From NCBI RefSeq assembly GCF_004751985.1, contig NZ_CP038492.1, positions 744,001 to 808,000 on the forward strand: a stretch of 64,000 bases of DNA, written 5' to 3'. A program made the translations under genes and the position numbers. Under the pieces are notes generated by a model, which ran no database searches, was not told the DNA's origin, and saw only the letters and a list, made by a program, of their open reading frames with translations. Of the stretch, positions 8,674-17,718 are shown piece by piece. Source of the DNA: Rhodophyticola sp. CCM32. Lineage in GTDB: Bacteria; Pseudomonadota; Alphaproteobacteria; Rhodobacterales; Rhodobacteraceae. Position 1 is the stretch's first letter; every line of letters begins with the position of its first letter.

Positions 8674-10569
8674 TCACGTCGCCCCGGTTTCGCCGGCGTC
8701 GATGCCAGTTTCGGGCAGATCATCGAAAGAGGCGTAATTGACGCTGTAGAGCCGGGCATACAGCCCGTTCTCAGCCATCAGTTGATCATGATTGCCCTGT
8801 TCCAGAACCTCACCTGCCTGAAGCACGATGATCTTGTCGGCATCGCGGATCGTGGCCAGACGGTGGGCGATGACCAGCCCGGTCCGGCCCGTCAGCAGCG
8901 TGACCAGAGCCTTCTGGATCAGCATTTCGGTATAGCTGTCGATGCTGGCTGTGGCCTCATCGAGCACCAGAATGCGGGCATCCGCCACCAGCGCACGGGC
9001 AAAGCTGATCAATTGCCGCTGCCCAAGCGAGAGGGTGCCGCCGCGTTCGCCCATCACGGTCTCATAACCAAAGGGCAGGGCGATGATGAACTCATGCGCC
9101 CCCACGGCTTTGGCGGCGGCGATCACATCCTTTTCGGTTGCGTCGGTCTTGTTGTAGCGGATGTTTTCCATCAGCGTGCCGCTGAACAGATAGGGTTCCT
9201 GCAACACCATCGCGATCTCACGCCCGATCGAGGCCTGGGTGACATCGCGCACATCCTGCCCGCCGACCAGAACCTGCCCCTCCTGCACATCATAAAACCG
9301 GTTGAGCAGGGACATCGCGCTTGATTTGCCCGACCCGGTAGGCCCCACCAGCGCGACGGTTTCGCCCGGGTTCACCGTGAAGCTGACATTTTTCAGAACC
9401 GGCGTATCGGGGGCATAGCCGAAGGTGACATTGCGAAACTCCACCGCGCCATCCATGTCATGGGGCAGATCGACAGCGCCGGGCGCATCCTTGATATCCA
9501 CCCGCACATCCAGCACGTCGATCAGCCGCTGGCCCGAGGCCATGGCGCGCTGCATCACCGAATACTGCATGGTCAGCGACCGGATCGGGTCAAAGAACCG
9601 CTGGATATAGAACAGGAAAGCGACCATCACGCCGACCTCCAGCCGCTGATCCAGCACCATCGAGCCGCCGACAACCACCACCACCGCCATGGCAATGCCG
9701 GTCAGGCTGTCCACGATGGGGATCATCACCTGCGCGTATTTCGAGGCTGTCCGATGGGCCCGCAGGGTGGCCATGGCCTTGTCGGTATACAGGTCGAAAT
9801 TCACCGGCTGGCGATCCATGCTTTGCACCGTGCGCACCCCGTGGATCGCCTCGGCCAGCGCACCATTGGTGACAGAATTCGCCTCATGCGCGGCCATGAA
9901 CGCAACCCGCGCACGCGGCAGCCAGATCACCCGGACCAGAAACAGAACCGGCAGCACACATAAGGTCAGCAGCCCCAGTTGCACATTCAGCCACAGCATC
10001 GAGATCACGATCCCGAACAGCAGCACGATATCGCCCACCGACAGGACCGAGGTTTCCAGAAATTCCTGCATCGCATTCACATCGCCCTGCAGGCGCGACA
10101 TCAGGCGGCCCACCTCGGTCTTGTCCATGAAGCTGAGCGAGACATCCTGCAAATGGCCGAACATCGCCGTGCGGATATCGAACAGAACATCCTCGGCGGT
10201 TTTGCCCACCACGCTTTCCTGCAACCAGGCCGCGCCGTAATTCAGCCCGATGGCGAGCGCAAAGGCGATCATCGCACCGGTCAGGGCCCCCTGGCCCGCC
10301 GCATCGCCGGTCAAGCCATCGTCGATGGCCTGACGAATGATCAGCGGAATGGCCAGTTGTGTCCCGGTAAAGACCAGCACAGCCAGAACCGAGATCAGCA
10401 ATTGCCGTTTGTAGGGGCGCACAAAATCCCAGATCCGCATCAGGATATTGCGGTCAAAGACCCGGCCGAACATCTCCTCCTCGATCCGGTGCGATCCCAC
10501 GACGGCGCGGGGCGGACGGCGGCCATTGTCGCGAATATCGCCGCGTTCGACTTCCAGCTCTTCGGTCAT
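8674..10569 (-). CDS. ABC exporter half-transporter, canonical Walker B subunit
   Basis: A 631-residue fusion of a six-helix type IV ABC transmembrane domain (about residues 35-340) and an ATPase domain. The ATPase has Walker A GPTGSGKSS, a signature changed to LSLGQRQ, and a normal Walker B with catalytic glutamate in LVLDEATASID. It begins in a 4-bp ATGA overlap with the upstream exporter gene, so the two are translationally coupled and probably form a heterodimer in the inner membrane. Such exporters move lipids, drugs, peptides or siderophores out of the cytoplasm; the substrate here is unknown. The pair lies just downstream of the amide-catabolism operon and may be co-transcribed with it. 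Confidence 0.9.
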   Translation of the reverse strand: MTEELEVERGDIRDNGRRPPRAVVGSHRIEEEMFGRVFDRNILMRIWDFVRPYKRQLLISVLAVLVFTGTQLAIPLIIRQAIDDGLTGDAAGQGALTGAMIAFALAIGLNYGAAWLQESVVGKTAEDVLFDIRTAMFGHLQDVSLSFMDKTEVGRLMSRLQGDVNAMQEFLETSVLSVGDIVLLFGIVISMLWLNVQLGLLTLCVLPVLFLVRVIWLPRARVAFMAAHEANSVTNGALAEAIHGVRTVQSMDRQPVNFDLYTDKAMATLRAHRTASKYAQVMIPIVDSLTGIAMAVVVVVGGSMVLDQRLEVGVMVAFLFYIQRFFDPIRSLTMQYSVMQRAMASGQRLIDVLDVRVDIKDAPGAVDLPHDMDGAVEFRNVTFGYAPDTPVLKNVSFTVNPGETVALVGPTGSGKSSAMSLLNRFYDVQEGQVLVGGQDVRDVTQASIGREIAMVLQEPYLFSGTLMENIRYNKTDATEKDVIAAAKAVGAHEFIIALPFGYETVMGERGGTLSLGQRQLISFARALVADARILVLDEATASIDSYTEMLIQKALVTLLTGRTGLVIAHRLATIRDADKIIVLQAGEVLEQGNHDQLMAENGLYARLYSVNYASFDDLPETGIDAGETGAT

Positions 10570-12392
10570 TGGCTCTGCCCTCCGGTTTCGGGACGGATTT
10601 GCAGGTCATGCAGCGCCCGATACCGCCCGCCCTTGGCCAGCAGATCCGCATGGCTGCCTTCCTCGACGATCTGCCCGTTCTCAATGAACAGAATCCGGTC
10701 CGCATGCATCAGCGAATTCAGCCGATGGGCCACGATGATGGTGACCCGTTCGCTGGCCTGGGCCTGAATCGTGGTTCTGATCCGCTCTTCGGTGCCCGCA
10801 TCCACGGCGGCGGTGGAATCATCGAAGATCAGCACCGCCGGGCGCAGCATCAGGGTGCGCGCGATGGTCATCCGCTGGCGCTGCCCGCCCGACAGCGACG
10901 CGCCGCGTTCGCCGACCACGGTCCTGTAGCCGGCAGGCAGGGTGGCGATGAACTGATCCAGCTGTGCCGAGGCGCTGGCATCGGCGATCCGCGCGGGCGG
11001 GGCCCAGGGGTCGCCATAGGCGATGTTGTTTTCAAGGCTGGTGGTGAACAAAAACGCATCCTGCTGCACCACCACCACCGCCTGACGCAGCGAGTGCAGG
11101 GTGACATCGCGAATGTCCTGCCCGTCGATGGTGATCCGCCCCCGGGTCACGTCATAGAAGCGCGGGATCAGATGGGCGATGGTGGATTTGCCGCTGCCGG
11201 GCGGGCCGATCAGCCCGATGGTCTCACCACGTTTTGCCGAAAAGCTGAGCCCTTCAAGGGTCGGCGTAGCGGCGGCGGGATAGGTGAAGCCCAGATTCTC
11301 GACCCGCAGGCTGCCCTCGGTGATTGTCAGATCCGTGGCCTCCGGCGCATCGGCGATTGCCAGATCCAGATCCAGCAGGGCAAACACCCGTTCGCCACAG
11401 GTGGCGGTGCGGGCGAAGGAATTGACCAGCATGCCCAATTGCCGGACCGGCATTTGCAGGATCGTCATGAAGGTCAGAAAGGAGGTGAGCGTGCCAACGG
11501 TGATCTCGCCGGCGATGACCTTACCGCTGCCGACCCAGAGGACCAGCCCCATCGCCGCCAGAAACGAAAACGTCATCATGCTGGTGTTGCGCACCCGGAT
11601 ATCCACCCGCTCATGGGCCAGTTCCAGCGCGCTTTCCGAGGCCTCCCCGTATTTCGCCATCTCGTGGGATTTCGCCGCAAAGGCCCGGACCACGCGAATG
11701 CCGCCCAGATTTTCCTCCATCACCCGGCTGAGCACCGAGAGCCGGTTTTGCAACTCCAGCCAGGTGCCGCGCAGTTTCAGTTGCGTGACCGAGGACCGCC
11801 AGGCGACAAAGGGCACAAAGCTGAGCGCCAGAAGGCCCAATGCCAGATCGGTCGACAGCAGCAGATAGCCGCCGATCCCGATCAGAATGCCAAGCAGAAC
11901 GATGCGCACCAGACCGGTGGAAAAGAACATCCGCACGCCTTCAAGATCCAGCATGCCAAGGGTGATCAGATCGCCCGAATGCATCCGGTCATGAAAGCCG
12001 AAACTCAGCCGCTGGATTTTCTCGTAATAGGCCAGCCGCAGCATATAGCCTACATTATGGCCCACGCTTTCGCTGAAATAGTTCTGAAAGATGGTGAAAA
12101 CCCCGCGCGTCACCCAGACGGCCAGCACCAGCCAGGCCGTTGTCCAGAGCGCGGCACTGGCAGCCTCGGCCCCCGCCGGGTCAGACACCAGCGCCTGGGT
12201 CTGATCCACCGCGCGGCCCAGAAGAACCGGCACCAGCAATTGCAGGCTTGCAGCCGCCAGGGTGGAGGTCAGGGCGATGGCCACCATCCAGGGCGTCTGA
12301 AGCGCCAGCCCGGTCACCCGCCTGATCGTCTGCAGCCCGCTTTTCCAGCCGACTGTATCGGTCGGGCGCATGATTTCGTCAGCCCGTGCCAT
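10566..12392 (-). CDS. ABC exporter half-transporter, degenerate Walker B subunit
   Basis: A 608-residue ABC transmembrane plus ATPase fusion. Walker A (GPPGSGKST) and the signature LSGGQRQR are canonical, but the catalytic glutamate after Walker B is replaced by aspartate (IFDDSTAAVD). With the partner's altered signature LSLGQ, this gives one degenerate and one active ATP site, as known for heterodimeric exporters of the TM287/288 and BmrCD type. The ATG at 12392 is preceded by GGGAGG at 6-bp spacing, better than the start 8 codons upstream. It lies 45 bp after the allantoinase-like gene in the same direction. Confidence 0.9.
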   Translation of the reverse strand: MARADEIMRPTDTVGWKSGLQTIRRVTGLALQTPWMVAIALTSTLAAASLQLLVPVLLGRAVDQTQALVSDPAGAEAASAALWTTAWLVLAVWVTRGVFTIFQNYFSESVGHNVGYMLRLAYYEKIQRLSFGFHDRMHSGDLITLGMLDLEGVRMFFSTGLVRIVLLGILIGIGGYLLLSTDLALGLLALSFVPFVAWRSSVTQLKLRGTWLELQNRLSVLSRVMEENLGGIRVVRAFAAKSHEMAKYGEASESALELAHERVDIRVRNTSMMTFSFLAAMGLVLWVGSGKVIAGEITVGTLTSFLTFMTILQMPVRQLGMLVNSFARTATCGERVFALLDLDLAIADAPEATDLTITEGSLRVENLGFTYPAAATPTLEGLSFSAKRGETIGLIGPPGSGKSTIAHLIPRFYDVTRGRITIDGQDIRDVTLHSLRQAVVVVQQDAFLFTTSLENNIAYGDPWAPPARIADASASAQLDQFIATLPAGYRTVVGERGASLSGGQRQRMTIARTLMLRPAVLIFDDSTAAVDAGTEERIRTTIQAQASERVTIIVAHRLNSLMHADRILFIENGQIVEEGSHADLLAKGGRYRALHDLQIRPETGGQSQ

Positions 12393-12437
12393 ACATATCC
12401 TCCCTCGCAAGCGCAAAGGAGGGTCAGGCCGGGCGTG

Positions 12438-13853
12438 TCAGCCCGCCGCTACCGCAATTTGCGCGTCATGTTCCGGCGGTGGCGTGACAAATTCACCCGC
12501 GCCTTGTGGCCCCGTGACATCCCCGTCAAGGAATACGGTACGGCCTTTCAGGATCGTCTGGCAGACCCTGCCGCGCAGGCTGCGCCCTGCAAACAAATGG
12601 GCCACCTCGCGGGCATGTGTGTGGAGCATGTCAGACGAAAGCACCGTTTCAGAGGCCAGATCGACAAGGGTCACATCCGCGGCGCTTCCCGGCATTAGTG
12701 CCCCCTTGAACGGGTAGAGTCCATAGCGCTTTGCGCCATTTGCACAGATCAGATCATGGGCGCGTTTCAGGTTCAGGCGGCCTTGGGCGACCGCATCCAG
12801 CATCGCGGGCAGAATGAACTCGATCCCGGGCACGCCCGGGGGCGCGGCCGGAAAATCGCCCTCGGCGGCCTGTTTTTCGGCGCGCGAAAACGGGGCATGG
12901 TCGGTGGTGACATAATTGATCACCCCATCCGCGATTGCCTGCCACAGCGCATCCTGATCGGCCTGATGGCGGATCGGCGGGTTGACCTTGGCATAGACGC
13001 CCGCGCGGCGGACATCCTGTTCGGTGGCAAACAGATATTGCGGGCAGGTCTCGGCCGTGAAATCCGAGGTTCCGGCGAAACCGCGCAGCACCTGCACTGT
13101 CTCGGCAGAGGTGACATGGGCGATATGCAGTTTCGCCTGTGCGGTGATGTTCATCGCCAGCAGTTTGGCCACGGCCACCGCCTCGCAGATCGCCGGGCGC
13201 GAGAGACCATGGGTGGCGGCATCGCCCGGGTCCAGCGCCTTGGCCTGTGCCTCGAAATGCGCCAGCAGCCCGGCGCTTTCCGCATGGACAACCACGGGGC
13301 GGCCCGTGCCCGCAAGCAGGGTGAGGGCGCGCAGCTGATCGGCCTCATCGGGGAAGGCCAGACCGTCGAATTCATCGGCGCGGTTGGCGGGCGCGGGCGT
13401 GGTGAAGATCTTGAAGGCGATGGCGCCCAGATCCAGCATCCGGTCGCGCGAAGCCTCGGTCAGATCGCCCGGGGCGGCATAAAGCGCGAAGTCGATCACC
13501 GCGTTGTCGCGGAAATGATCGCGGCGGCGGGCGAATTCCCCGGGCGTTGAACAGCAGGGTTTCGAGATCGGCATCTCGAACAGCGTGGTCACGCCGCCTG
13601 CTGCGGCCGCCCGGGTTTCCGACAGAACCGTGCCGCGTTCGGGATAGGCGGGCGCGCGGACATGGAAATGGATATCGACGATGCCGGGCAGAACGGTTTT
13701 GCCCGTGGCATCAACCCGGTCTGTGGCCCCGGGGGCGCTGCCCGGGCTGTAAAGCCCCGCAACCCGGCCATCTGCGATGCCCAGATCCACCCGGTGCAGC
13801 CCATCGGGCAGGAGCACCTCACCCCCGGTGATCACCCTGTCGAGCGCGGTCAC
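12438..13853 (-). CDS. Cyclic amidohydrolase, allantoinase/dihydroorotase-like
   Basis: A 471-residue metal-dependent hydrolase of the AllB/dihydroorotase/dihydropyrimidinase family. Metal ligands are visible as the DIHFHVR motif near residue 60, a candidate carboxylated lysine in AIAFKIFTT around 148, histidines in VVHAES and HIAHVTS, and the aspartate in TTDHAPF near 320. The KVNPPIR block and the FEMPISK segment are close to those of allantoinases. These enzymes open cyclic amides such as allantoin, hydantoins or dihydropyrimidines. It is the last of eight tightly spaced genes and overlaps the preceding gene by 4 bp. Allantoinase is the best guess; other cyclic ureides or lactams are possible. 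Confidence 0.8.
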   Translation of the reverse strand: MTALDRVITGGEVLLPDGLHRVDLGIADGRVAGLYSPGSAPGATDRVDATGKTVLPGIVDIHFHVRAPAYPERGTVLSETRAAAAGGVTTLFEMPISKPCCSTPGEFARRRDHFRDNAVIDFALYAAPGDLTEASRDRMLDLGAIAFKIFTTPAPANRADEFDGLAFPDEADQLRALTLLAGTGRPVVVHAESAGLLAHFEAQAKALDPGDAATHGLSRPAICEAVAVAKLLAMNITAQAKLHIAHVTSAETVQVLRGFAGTSDFTAETCPQYLFATEQDVRRAGVYAKVNPPIRHQADQDALWQAIADGVINYVTTDHAPFSRAEKQAAEGDFPAAPPGVPGIEFILPAMLDAVAQGRLNLKRAHDLICANGAKRYGLYPFKGALMPGSAADVTLVDLASETVLSSDMLHTHAREVAHLFAGRSLRGRVCQTILKGRTVFLDGDVTGPQGAGEFVTPPPEHDAQIAVAAG

Positions 13854-15283
13854 GTCTTCAACCCCAACTCGTCCAGCGCCTTGGCCACGCCATCAAGATT
13901 GCTCAGATGCATCGAGGCGTAATTGGGCGACAACACCACCCCATGCCCACCCGCGCGATAGGTCGCCATGACCGAACGATAGGCGATATCGGGGGTGCAT
14001 TTCGCCTGATCCGCGCGCACCCGGGGCGCATCGATGCCCAGCCCCATGAACACCCTGGCCTTGCCATGCACCCCGCGCAGCGCATCGGCGCATTGGCCAT
14101 AGACATAGGTATCCGGGTCCATGCCCTGCTGGATCACCTGATCCAGAGGGGCCTCCGTCAGACCCAGTATCGCCTGCAGGACGGCGGCGGCGGTGACCGG
14201 GTCGAAATCGCGCAGGATGGTCTGGTGGAAGACCCCGAATTCCTTGTGCCAGATTTCGCCCGACTGGTGCTGATAGGTGATCGGCTTGACCCAGTCTGCA
14301 TAAAGCGTCTGTTCCTCCCACGGCCATTGGGCGCGGCGGAACAGATTGAAATGATTGCGGTTCCAGACATTGAGACCGAAGGGCAGATCGGGTTTGCACC
14401 ATTTGACCAGCCCGTAAAGTTCCCGATCCAGATCCTTGTTCCGTTCCAGCCAGAACCGTTCCCAGATCAGGATTTCGGGGTGGTCCATCAAGGTGCGGAT
14501 GAAGGTGATGAACGCGCCATCGTCAAATTCCTGACCGGCAATCGCGGCCTGCATGAAGTCATACATCGCGATGCAACCGCGCCGGCAGGCCTCCACATCA
14601 ATGCCGCGCGCCAGCGCCTCGGCCCGGGCGGCATCGGAAAAATCGCCCGGGGCCTGGCCCTGCATCATCTGGTCCAGCGGGCTGTTGCGCTCATTGCACC
14701 ACATGATCCCGTCAATGTCGTAATTGCGCACCTGATCCTCGATGATCGCATGTATCCAGTTGCGGTAATCTGGGTTCGAAGTGCTGGGCTCATCCTTGCG
14801 GCGGCCGAATACATCCACCTCCATACAGGTGGCGAGATTGGGGATGTCGATAGTGTTGACCGAGCCATGGCCCGCATATTTGAAGAACGGCTCCATCAGT
14901 TCGACATAGAGTTTCATGCCGCGCCTATGGGCTTCGGGCAGGACCAGACCGAGGATGTCGATCCCCTCCATCTCGGCATCCCTGGCGCGGAAATCCTTGA
15001 TGATCGTCTTGGAATAGAAGCGCGGATCGGGGTTGAAATAGGCGCCGCCCTTCATGGTGAAGGGTTCGGGCACCCCGTGATCGGGCCAGCCATCCAGCGC
15101 ATGGGCAATGCTGCGCCCGGTTTTCAGGCCAAGCCAGCTGACAGTGCCCAGCATCAGCACATTGACGCCGACACGGGTTTGCAGCGTGTCCAGAACCGTA
15201 TCGACCCCTTCGTCGATAAAGCTGATCGGGCTGACCTGAATGCCGACGAATTTATCCTTCGGGTCGGGGGCCATATTGCTCAT
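13850..15283 (-). CDS. Conserved protein of unknown function, TIM-barrel glycosidase-like
   Basis: I do not recognise a named family for this 477-residue protein. It reads like a (beta/alpha)8 barrel of the hypothetical glycoside-hydrolase type: an N-terminal VGIQVSPISF strand, a GMKLYVELMEPFF strand near residue 130, and NYDIDGIMWCNERNSPLD near 190, which places acidic and asparagine residues at a strand end as in retaining glycosidases. Later segments are tryptophan- and histidine-rich (LNVWNRNHFN, WVKPITYQHQSG). No signal peptide or membrane segment is visible, so it is cytoplasmic. It is locked by 4-bp overlaps between the aminotransferase and the allantoinase-like gene, which ties it to the same pathway. 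Confidence 0.75.
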   Translation of the reverse strand: MSNMAPDPKDKFVGIQVSPISFIDEGVDTVLDTLQTRVGVNVLMLGTVSWLGLKTGRSIAHALDGWPDHGVPEPFTMKGGAYFNPDPRFYSKTIIKDFRARDAEMEGIDILGLVLPEAHRRGMKLYVELMEPFFKYAGHGSVNTIDIPNLATCMEVDVFGRRKDEPSTSNPDYRNWIHAIIEDQVRNYDIDGIMWCNERNSPLDQMMQGQAPGDFSDAARAEALARGIDVEACRRGCIAMYDFMQAAIAGQEFDDGAFITFIRTLMDHPEILIWERFWLERNKDLDRELYGLVKWCKPDLPFGLNVWNRNHFNLFRRAQWPWEEQTLYADWVKPITYQHQSGEIWHKEFGVFHQTILRDFDPVTAAAVLQAILGLTEAPLDQVIQQGMDPDTYVYGQCADALRGVHGKARVFMGLGIDAPRVRADQAKCTPDIAYRSVMATYRAGGHGVVLSPNYASMHLSNLDGVAKALDELGLKT

Positions 15284-16467
15284 GCTGCCGCCCCTTTATG
15301 CGCGTCGATGAACCCCTTGATCCGCCCCATCGCCTCTTCAATCAGCGGCAGTGGCTGCAGGTAGGAGATGCGGATGAAATCGCTGTCGGGTTCGCCGAAC
15401 ATATCGCCGGGAAAGACCATCACCCCGGTGTCGCGCAGCAGGGCCTCGCAGAACGGTTTGGCCGTCATGCCCGTGGCCGAGATATTGGTGTAGATGTAAA
15501 ACGCCCCGCCCGGCGCGCCATAGCTCAGCCCCGCCTCGGTCAGCGCCGCCATCAGATAGGCGCGGCGGTCCCCATAGGCTGTGAACATGGTCTCGATCTC
15601 GTCCTGCGGGCCGGTCAGGGCGGCCAAGGCGGCATGTTGCGAGATCGTGCAGGTGTTGATCGACAGGGTGTGGCGCGGTTCGGTCAGTGCCTCCACAAAA
15701 TCCGCAGGGGCCGCCATATAACCGACCCGCCAGCCGGTCATCGCATAGGTTTTGGAAAACCCGTTCAATGTGATGGTCCGGTCTTTCAGGCCGGGCAAGG
15801 TGGCGATCGACAGATGTTCATGGGGCGGATAGATCAGCCTGGCATAGATTTCATCGGCGATCAGCAGAATGTCATGTTTGACGGCCAGATCCGCGATTTT
15901 GCGGATCACCTCAGGCGGTGTCACCGCCCCGGTGGGGTTGTTGGGAGAGACCAGAACGAACATCCGGGTCCTGTCGCTGATCCGGGCCTCGATCTCACCC
16001 ACATCCAGGGCAAAATCGTCTTTCTGATAGGTGGGCACCGGGATCGGGATGCCGCCACATAGATGCACCGCCGTGTCATAGGTGGTGAAGCGGGGCGAGG
16101 TCACCAGCACCTCGTCGCCCGGCCGGACCAGCCCCAGCATGCACAGCATGATGCTTTCCTGCACCCCGGCGGTGACGATGATCTCATCGGCGGTATAGGA
16201 CAGCCCGTAATCCGCCCGCAGCCTGTCGGAAATCGCCTGTCGCAGGGGCGCCATCCCCGTGGGGCCGGTATAATGGTGCTGATTGTCATCCAGCGCGGAT
16301 TTCGCCGCCTCGACAATATGGGCCGGTGTGTGAAAATCCGGGTCGCCCCGGCCCAGAGCGATCACATCGTCCCGGCCCGCGGCGATGTTCAGCATCCGGG
16401 TGCGAAAGGCGCCGTCTTCCTCGACGATGCGGGGCGCAAGGCGGTCCAGCAGAAGAGAATTTGCCAT
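15280..16467 (-). CDS. PLP-dependent aminotransferase, class I/II (copy 1)
   Basis: A 395-residue fold-type I aminotransferase. The cofactor site is clear: SPNNPTG near residue 165, LIADEIYARL with the PLP-nitrogen aspartate, and the Schiff-base lysine in LNGFSKTYAMTGWRVGY near 240. The LGRGDPDFHTP opening is shared with the aminotransferase at 23482, indicating paralogous genes on the two sides of the divergent promoter. It would transfer an amino group from an amino acid or amine released in the pathway to a 2-oxo acid. The stop is 4 bp inside the next gene. Confidence 0.88.
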   Translation of the reverse strand: MANSLLLDRLAPRIVEEDGAFRTRMLNIAAGRDDVIALGRGDPDFHTPAHIVEAAKSALDDNQHHYTGPTGMAPLRQAISDRLRADYGLSYTADEIIVTAGVQESIMLCMLGLVRPGDEVLVTSPRFTTYDTAVHLCGGIPIPVPTYQKDDFALDVGEIEARISDRTRMFVLVSPNNPTGAVTPPEVIRKIADLAVKHDILLIADEIYARLIYPPHEHLSIATLPGLKDRTITLNGFSKTYAMTGWRVGYMAAPADFVEALTEPRHTLSINTCTISQHAALAALTGPQDEIETMFTAYGDRRAYLMAALTEAGLSYGAPGGAFYIYTNISATGMTAKPFCEALLRDTGVMVFPGDMFGEPDSDFIRISYLQPLPLIEEAMGRIKGFIDAHKGAAA

Positions 16468-16470
16468 GGC

Positions 16471-17706
16471 TCAATGCATCCTTTTTCCGTCGATGAAAGT
16501 CATCGTGATCCTTTCCAGCGCGGCCAGATCCTGATCGGGCTTGCCATCGACCACGATCATATCGGCCAGCTTTCCGGCCTCCAGCGTGCCCAGCCTGTCG
16601 CCATAGCCGTTCAGCGTTGCGGCGCGGGCGGTGATGGCGCGCAGCGCATCCAGATTGTCGGGGCAGACGCCGATCTCGACCATGAAGCCCAGTTCCGGCA
16701 CGATCCGGTCATGTTCCACCGCCGGGCTGCCTGCATCGGTGCCGAACACAATCGGCACACCGGCCTTTGCGGCGCGCACCAGCCCGTCAAACCGGGTCTT
16801 GTCAGCCACGGCTTTCTGGCGTTCCTCGATCTTCCATTCGGGAATGCCGAAGGCGCGGGCGATTTCCGGGTTGGCCTGAATGACAAGGGCCGAGAAGGTG
16901 GTGACGATGGGCAGGTTCCGGTCCAGCAGGATCTGGATCGTCGCATCACTCATCGAGCCGCCATGTTCCACGCAATCGACGCCGAATTCGGCCACCCGCG
17001 CGATGCAGTCATTATAGGTCGCATGGGCGGTGATCGGCAGGCCGTTGCGATGCGCCTCGTCAATGACGGCGTGAAGCTCCTCATCGGTGAATTCCAGCGT
17101 GTCATGGCAGGCCATGATCTTGATCAGATCGGCGCCGCCCTTGACCTGGTCACGCACCGCGCGGCGCATCTCATCGGCGCCCGAGGCTTCGCGGCAGACC
17201 CAATAGGTATGCCCGCCGGTCTGGATGATGCTTTCGCCCGATACCAGCAGGCGCGGCCCGGGAAAGATGCCCTGCGCCACCGCCTGTTTGGTGAACAGAT
17301 TGGCGTCATGCACCCCCAGATCGCGGACCAGCGTGATGCCCGCGCGCAGGGATTTGAGCATATTGCCCGCCGCCTTGTAGGCGCGGATTTCGGGCGGGTC
17401 GAACATGCTTTGCTGGCTCAGCTCATGAATGCCGTCCCAGCTCAGATGCGCGTGGCTGTTCATCATGCCGGGCATCAGGGTCTGGCCCGCCGTGTCGGTC
17501 ACCTGCGCGCCCTGCGGTGCGCGTTTCAGATCGCCGCGCGCGCCGGTGGCGGCAATCTTCCCGTCTTTCAGATGCACATAGCCATCTTCGATCACCTGAT
17601 CCCCGACGCAGGTGATCACGCGGCCATAGAACAACCGGTTGACACGCGGGGCGTCGAACATCGGCTTGGTGATCTTCTGGTATTTCCAGGCGGCGGGTTC
17701 GGGCAT
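16471..17706 (-). CDS. Metal-dependent amidohydrolase, imidazolonepropionase/prolidase-like
   Basis: A 411-residue amidohydrolase-superfamily enzyme with two zinc-type sites. Visible ligands are NSHAHLSWDG near residue 83, the lysine in DLIKIMA around 195, histidines in TAHATY and VEHGGS, and the aspartate in FGTDAGS near 325. This arrangement is found in imidazolonepropionases and in Xaa-Pro/Xaa-Arg dipeptidases of the same superfamily. It hydrolyses a C-N bond in an amide or dipeptide-like compound in the cytoplasm. It lies 3 bp from the aminotransferase gene and 12 bp after the M24 gene, so it belongs to the same operon. Confidence 0.83.
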   Translation of the reverse strand: MPEPAAWKYQKITKPMFDAPRVNRLFYGRVITCVGDQVIEDGYVHLKDGKIAATGARGDLKRAPQGAQVTDTAGQTLMPGMMNSHAHLSWDGIHELSQQSMFDPPEIRAYKAAGNMLKSLRAGITLVRDLGVHDANLFTKQAVAQGIFPGPRLLVSGESIIQTGGHTYWVCREASGADEMRRAVRDQVKGGADLIKIMACHDTLEFTDEELHAVIDEAHRNGLPITAHATYNDCIARVAEFGVDCVEHGGSMSDATIQILLDRNLPIVTTFSALVIQANPEIARAFGIPEWKIEERQKAVADKTRFDGLVRAAKAGVPIVFGTDAGSPAVEHDRIVPELGFMVEIGVCPDNLDALRAITARAATLNGYGDRLGTLEAGKLADMIVVDGKPDQDLAALERITMTFIDGKRMH

Positions 17707-17718
17707 CTCCGGGGCTCC

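Noticed and set aside
12393..12437. A CCCTC/GAGGG stem that could hide the exporter ribosome site
   Set aside because: The stem is only 5 bp and overlaps the ribosome site partly; too weak to claim regulation.
10569..12698. A 709-codon plus-strand open frame
   Set aside because: It is antisense to the ABC exporter gene and part of the amidohydrolase gene; no domain or motif is visible in it.
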